Source: Desulfosporosinus shakirovi
Lineage (GTDB): Bacteria > Bacillota > Desulfitobacteriia > Desulfitobacteriales > Desulfitobacteriaceae
DNA length: 64,000 bases
Assembly (NCBI RefSeq): GCF_020595055.1
Contig: NZ_JAJDOO010000002.1
Location: 186,001 to 250,000 of the forward strand
Direction: 5' to 3'
Each line of letters opens with the position of its first letter. The stretch's first letter is position 1. The position numbers and the translations under genes are program-made. The notes below the pieces were generated by a model. That model saw nothing but the letters and a program-made list of their open reading frames with translations, had not been told where the DNA came from and ran no database searches. Positions 60,138 through 64,000 of the stretch are shown piece by piece.

Positions 60138-61000
60138 TAAATGTTAGGCGAGTTGAACATATTTACTCTAAAGAATTCTACACAGTGGATGTCTTGGATG
60201 GAGTTTCAAAGATAAGGACATTATTATCGGAAATTGAAAATGGTTGTTGTCCGGTAATGGATGATGGTTATCTGGTGGGAGTAATAACCTACAAGGAGCT
60301 GCTGAGAACACATCCCAATCGAATCATTGCAGATGCTATGAGAGGGAAACCTGTCACAGTTTCTGTTGAAATGCCGCTTTGGCAAGCCAAAGAACTCTTT
60401 GACGAGACTGGTCTGGATGTTTTCTTAGTAGAGGAAAAAGGTATATTATCCGGTATTCTACCTCGAAACCTGCTTGAGATTCAACTAGGATCTCATATTG
60501 ATTCATTGACTGGTCTTTATAAGAGTGATTACATATATTATCATGGTGTTCGACTACTTGAAAACAAGCAAGAAATCAGTATTCTTTTTTTTGACATTAA
60601 CAATTTCGGCTTAATCGATAAAACTTTCGGTCATACAGTAGGGGATAATATTTTAGTCGAAGTGAGCAAACTGTTATGTGAAAATGCTCCTTTGGAGGCC
60701 TTTTTGTGCCGTTTTGGAGGAGATGAATTTGCTGTTTTATTACCTGCACACTTGGACACAGGTGTAGCTTTAGCTTACCATCTGACGGATATTATAGGTA
60801 GGCACAGCTTTACTTGCGGAATAGAGGTAAGTATTTCAGCAGGAGTAATTGGGGGACGGCGGCACAAAGAACGTTCTGATGATCCATGGCAAACAATGGA
60901 GCAACTGATAAATATTGCGAGTCTAAGGTCAACAGAAGCTAAAAAGACTAATGCAACACTTTCCGTGGCAGAAATTCAGGTTGGAGATGAAATCGCCTAG
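60134..61000 (+). CDS. CBS-pair plus GGDEF diguanylate cyclase
   Basis: A 288-residue cytoplasmic protein. Residues about 5-115 form two CBS motifs (CCPVMDDGYLVGVITYKELL is the first, VFLVEEKGILSGILPRNLLE the second), which usually bind adenine nucleotides. Residues about 120-280 form a GGDEF domain with the intact active site CRFGGDEFAVLLP (about 196-208) and FFDINNFGLIDKTFGHTVGD (about 154-173) for metal and GTP. It should make c-di-GMP, tuned by nucleotide binding to the CBS pair. Its start overlaps the upstream stop by 4 bases. The broken HD-GYP gene upstream suggests loss of the opposing enzyme at this locus. Confidence 0.9.
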   Translation: MINVRRVEHIYSKEFYTVDVLDGVSKIRTLLSEIENGCCPVMDDGYLVGVITYKELLRTHPNRIIADAMRGKPVTVSVEMPLWQAKELFDETGLDVFLVEEKGILSGILPRNLLEIQLGSHIDSLTGLYKSDYIYYHGVRLLENKQEISILFFDINNFGLIDKTFGHTVGDNILVEVSKLLCENAPLEAFLCRFGGDEFAVLLPAHLDTGVALAYHLTDIIGRHSFTCGIEVSISAGVIGGRRHKERSDDPWQTMEQLINIASLRSTEAKKTNATLSVAEIQVGDEIA

Positions 61001-61089
61001 GAGGAAAATTCAAGGACATATTATGACTACTCTCAATAGGTTCAGTTGATTTTAAAATGGTAGAGTAGAGCCTGACTAGGAGTGAATTT

Positions 61090-61764
61090 ATGTTCAATAT
61101 TTTGGTAGTCGAAGATGACACCAACACACAAAAACTGATCTGCGCTGTCCTAAAGCAGGGAGGGTACAATGCTTTTGCGGCAAAAGATGGCCTCAACGCT
61201 TTAAGTATGATGGAAAGGCAATATTTTGATTTGATGATCCTGGATTTGATGATGCCGAGGATGGACGGCTATCAGCTTTGCCAAGAATTACGCGATGTGG
61301 GAGAAACTATTCCTATCTTGATGATTACGGCACAACAAGAAATTAAGGATAAACATAGAGGCTTCCTTGTAGGCACAGACGATTACATGACAAAGCCCTT
61401 TGACGAGCAGGAAATGCTGTTTCGCATAAAGGCACTACTGCGTCGGGCCCAAATTGTTAATGAGCAGAGATTAATCATCGGTGGCACCACTTTGGATTAT
61501 AATACGCTTACCGTCACTCATGGTGAAGATACAATTATCCTTCCCCAGAAAGAATTCTATTTACTCTTCAAATTGACAAGTTATCCAAATATGATTTTTA
61601 CCCGCCTGCAATTGATGGATGAGATCTGGGGTCCCGATACAGAAACAGATGAGCATACCTTGAATGTTCATATGGGCAGGCTACGCGAGAAATTTAAAGA
61701 TAACCCTGATTTTGAGATCGTTACTGTGCGCGGACTAGGATATAAGGCGGTGAAGCAACCATAA
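61090..61764 (+). CDS. OmpR/PhoB-type response regulator
   Basis: A 224-residue regulator. The receiver domain has the acidic pair in VVEDDTNT (about residues 5-12), the phosphorylated Asp in LMILDLMMPRMDGYQ (about residue 51), MITAQQ and the lysine in DYMTKPFDEQ (about 101). The C-terminal DNA-binding winged helix spans about 125-222 (TLNVHMGRLREKF is the recognition helix, VRGLGYKAV the wing). It pairs with the histidine kinase immediately downstream, whose apparent start overlaps its stop. TAGGAGTGAATTT precedes ATG 61090. Confidence 0.94.
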   Translation: MFNILVVEDDTNTQKLICAVLKQGGYNAFAAKDGLNALSMMERQYFDLMILDLMMPRMDGYQLCQELRDVGETIPILMITAQQEIKDKHRGFLVGTDDYMTKPFDEQEMLFRIKALLRRAQIVNEQRLIIGGTTLDYNTLTVTHGEDTIILPQKEFYLLFKLTSYPNMIFTRLQLMDEIWGPDTETDEHTLNVHMGRLREKFKDNPDFEIVTVRGLGYKAVKQP

Positions 61765-62810
61765 AAAAAAGAATGAGTCTCGCTGTTTCCCTGGTTGTAT
61801 TTGTTTTTTTTGTTATGGCTTTGTCGGTTGTGATTGGCAGATTATGTACATATTTACTGGAATTTATTTTTGGCAGCAGCTTTTTGGAAAATGGTATTTT
61901 AGGTTTTTTTGCCTTGTTGCTAACAAGTGTATCGATTGGAACTTCTATCACCGCTCTTCTAAGCAGGTGGATGGTTAAGCCTGTCCGTAATCTGATTGAA
62001 GCTATTGAAGATGTAGCTAAAGGGGATTTTTCGGTTACGGTTAAAGGCAGCAACATTCCAGAGCTGGAGAGCCTTGCCGCGAGTTTTAATAAAATGGCCC
62101 GGGAGCTTGCGGGAATTGAAATGTTGCGCCTTGATTTTATCAATAATTTTTCTCATGAGTTTAAAACGCCGATTGTTTCGATTAAGGGCTTTGCCAAACT
62201 TTTGAAAGAAGGCGGTTTAACCGGTGATGAAGCGCAGGAATACTTAGATATAATCATTCAAGAGTCCCAAAGATTGGCTGACCTTTCCACAAATGTTCTG
62301 AATTTATCAAAGGTGGAAACTACGGAGATCATTAGCGAAAAAGAGGTTTATGCGCTGGATGAGCAAATTCGCCGCGCTATACTTATATTGGAACCCAAAT
62401 GGAGCGCTAAAAATCTTTCAGTAGATGTGGATTTGGAGAGTATAACTATTTATAACAATGCATCCCTACTCCAACAAATATGGGTAAACCTCTTGGATAA
62501 CGCTATCAAATTCACAGATAACGGTGGGGAATTACTAGTCAGTTTAAGACGCATCAATTCATCGCTACGGTTTTGTTTGCGAGATAGTGGCCAGGGAATG
62601 GACGAGGAAACAAAACAACATATCTTTGACAAGTTTTATCAAGGGGATACATCCCACGCAACTGTTGGGAATGGACTCGGACTGACGTTGGTTAAAAATA
62701 TTGTCGGCCTCTGCAGCGGTCATATAGAAGTCGAAAGTAGTCTGGGAAAAGGCAGTGCCTTCACTGTTTTCTTGCCTTTGGGGATGCCGATGGATAATAT
62801 GCACAGCTAA
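61761..62810 (+). CDS. HAMP-domain sensor histidine kinase, probable AUA start
   Basis: About 349 residues with two transmembrane helices, only a short loop between them (no large sensor domain), a HAMP domain (WMVKPVRNLIEAIEDVAKGD) and a kinase core. FINNFSHEFKTPIVSIKGF carries the phospho-His, and NLLDNAIKFTDNGG (N box), DSGQGMDEE (G1) and GNGLGLTLVKNI (G2) bind ATP. ATG 61773 has no ribosome binding site at usable distance. AAGGCGGTG at 61744-61752 is 8 bases before an in-frame ATA at 61761 (ATA AAA AAA AGA ATG), and that ATA overlaps the regulator's stop codon. I therefore place the start at 61761 tentatively. It probably senses membrane or intracellular signals and phosphorylates the regulator at 61090. 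Confidence 0.88.
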   Translation: MKKRMSLAVSLVVFVFFVMALSVVIGRLCTYLLEFIFGSSFLENGILGFFALLLTSVSIGTSITALLSRWMVKPVRNLIEAIEDVAKGDFSVTVKGSNIPELESLAASFNKMARELAGIEMLRLDFINNFSHEFKTPIVSIKGFAKLLKEGGLTGDEAQEYLDIIIQESQRLADLSTNVLNLSKVETTEIISEKEVYALDEQIRRAILILEPKWSAKNLSVDVDLESITIYNNASLLQQIWVNLLDNAIKFTDNGGELLVSLRRINSSLRFCLRDSGQGMDEETKQHIFDKFYQGDTSHATVGNGLGLTLVKNIVGLCSGHIEVESSLGKGSAFTVFLPLGMPMDNMHS

Positions 62811-62836
62811 AGCTGTTTTTATCATATTGCTTGGAG

Positions 62837-62892
62837 TACAAAAGTGCCTGCCAAGGGATAAATCATCCCTTGGCAGGCACTTTTGTATTTTG
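62837..62892 (+). terminator. Terminator of the two-component operon
   Basis: TACAAAAGTGCCTGCCAAGG and its exact complement CCTTGGCAGGCACTTTTGTA frame GAT/ATC and a short loop, giving a 23-bp perfect stem. It is followed by TTTTGCTATCC. The next 290 bases hold only a small palindrome CGAAGACAGTGTCTTCG near 63078; I see no gene there. Confidence 0.88.
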
Positions 62893-63184
62893 CTATCCTG
62901 AAAATATCCCCAAAAAGTATTCATAAGAATGTCTCAGACCCAAAAGCAAAGCTTGGGCGGCGAAGCTTCCCGACCAGGGAGCACTCTCTTTTCATTATCT
63001 GATGGTGTCGTTATGGCATGGGGCCTATCAGAAAGTATAACTTTTCGTTGCATACTGCAAGAAAGGCTAATACTTGCGAAGACAGTGTCTTCGTGGGTGC
63101 CAGCCAAGTTTTCTAATCCTAGTTGAGGTTGAGTTGATATTAGCTTGTTAGCATAGAACTACAAAATGAAAGGAGTTACAGACT

Positions 63185-64000
63185 ATGAATATAATCTCAA
63201 AACAAAAAAACCGTGGCACAAAAGCAATCCAAATTGAGAGTTTACACAAAAATTTTGGCGAATATAAAGCCTTGAACAATCTGTCTCTGGAAGTGAACCG
63301 AGGAGAGATTTTTGGATTTCTGGGGCTGAATGGTGCCGGAAAGACAACGACCATAAAAACTCTCTTAGGGATGCTCAGGCCAACCTCCGGCAAGCTCTAC
63401 ATGTTAGGTGAAAAGGTATGTGCCGGAAACTGTAAATTATGGGATAAGGTTGGGTATTTGGAGGAAGCTGCTTTTTATCCTGATTTAACCGTAATCGAAA
63501 ATCTTGACATAGCACGCCGGATGCAAGGGGTATCTGACAAAGAATCCGTCAATCGGGTTATTTGTAAGTTAGGGCTTGAGCCGCACAAAAAGAAAAAGGC
63601 GAAGCAGCTTTCTTTAGGAAATAAACAGCGCTTGGGACTTGCCAAAGCCATGATCCACAATCCGGAAATCATGATCCTGGATGAACCGATCAACGGTCTT
63701 GATCCGGCAGGAGTGGCTGAGATACGGAATATGTTATATGATTTAGCGAAAAATTTTGGCGTTACTATTTTTATATCCAGCCATCTGCTGGAAGAACTCG
63801 CAAAAGTTGCTACACGCCTTGGGATTATTCACAACGGTCACCTTATTCAAGAAATCGAAATGGCTAAGCTGGAACAATCCTTGCAGAAAAATTTAGTGTT
63901 GGATGGACGGGACAAAAATGCCCTAAAGAGTGTGCTTAAAGAGCAGGGCTATGAATTTGAGGAAACAATGGATGGTCATCTCAAATTAACCGATGGCCAG
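63185..64000 (+). CDS. ABC transporter ATPase (exporter type), 3' end beyond the window
   Basis: An open frame of at least 272 codons without a stop. IQIESLHKNFGEYKALNNL is the usual ABC start. Walker A is GLNGAGKTTT (about residues 53-62), the signature reads LSLGNKQRLGLAKA (about 144-157), and Walker B is IMILDEPINGLDP (about 164-176). The H-loop histidine is in FISSHLLEEL. The form with LSLGNKQRLGLA and an extended C-terminal part is that of bacitracin/lantibiotic-type exporters (BcrA/LptF class). ATG 63185 follows AAAGGAGTTACAGACT. Its permease is expected just past 64000. The two-component pair upstream might regulate it, as is common for such exporters. Confidence 0.92.
   Translation, partial: MNIISKQKNRGTKAIQIESLHKNFGEYKALNNLSLEVNRGEIFGFLGLNGAGKTTTIKTLLGMLRPTSGKLYMLGEKVCAGNCKLWDKVGYLEEAAFYPDLTVIENLDIARRMQGVSDKESVNRVICKLGLEPHKKKKAKQLSLGNKQRLGLAKAMIHNPEIMILDEPINGLDPAGVAEIRNMLYDLAKNFGVTIFISSHLLEELAKVATRLGIIHNGHLIQEIEMAKLEQSLQKNLVLDGRDKNALKSVLKEQGYEFEETMDGHLKLTDGQ

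Overview
The window looks like chromosomal DNA of a low-to-mid G+C, spore-forming, anaerobic Firmicute of the Desulfosporosinus/Desulfitobacterium type (Peptococcaceae). This is inferred from the mix of an orphan DsrJ-like triheme cytochrome, a DsrK/HdrD-like iron-sulfur protein, a NapH/YccM-like polyferredoxin, DUF4317 and DUF1638 proteins, a CotA-like multicopper oxidase, and strong GGAGG ribosome binding sites. No rRNA or ribosomal protein gene is present to confirm it.

Layout. 1-1787: a decayed biotin operon (bioB, bioD and bioA remnants, each frameshifted). 2041-8217: selO, a small cysteine-rich ORF behind a palindromic promoter, a ferredoxin with a DsrK/HdrD-like partner, a polyferredoxin and a voltage-gated-type K+ channel. 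8463-12319: DUF4317, radical SAM, GNAT and an orphan anti-sigma-like protein. 12764-21623: an SDR gene diverging from a ROK repressor, then a polyol/pentitol module (sugar ABC ATPase, permease and binding lipoprotein, zinc polyol dehydrogenase, xylulokinase). 21893-23696 (minus): a Crp/Fnr regulator, a flavin-binding protein and DUF1638.

24293-29116 is a surface-fibre (TasA/CalY-like) locus: two SipW-type secreted paralogues (one with a carbohydrate-binding-like tail), a 44-residue signal-peptide-only ORF, a SipW-type signal peptidase, an ABC ATPase that has lost every catalytic motif, and a membrane permease fused to a signal-peptidase-like domain whose Ser/His catalytic pair is replaced. 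29390-38669: an ADP-ribosylglycohydrolase, tRNA-Cys and tRNA-Leu, azlCD diverging from a MocR regulator, a tyrosine recombinase, a Na/Pi cotransporter, a GGDEF protein and the DsrJ-like cytochrome. 38845-43768 (minus): a nucleoside-type BMP/NupOPQ ABC transporter facing a MarR-GNAT regulator.

45435-53108 is the most striking region: a compact gas-vesicle-related locus with no canonical GvpA and no MoxR-type GvpN. It holds MarR, GvpF/L, a GvpA/J-like protein with a zinc ribbon, a small wHTH/Hsp20-like protein, GvpK, a second GvpF/L with an archaeal ribosomal stalk P1-like N-terminus, a GRAM/PH-like protein, a GvpA/J-GRAM-GRAM-zinc-ribbon fusion, and a Cdc48/VAT-type double AAA+ ATPase. I regard it as the best candidate for an undescribed system here. 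It is followed by an MscS channel, a 1088-residue FAD-oxidase/multicopper-oxidase fusion (55170-58436, minus), a broken HD-GYP gene, CBS-GGDEF, a two-component pair, and the start of an ABC exporter ATPase cut by the window end.

Two genes (the NupQ-like permease and the histidine kinase) appear to start at AUA codons behind good ribosome binding sites. All functional calls are from reading the sequence and from memory of protein families; no search was run.
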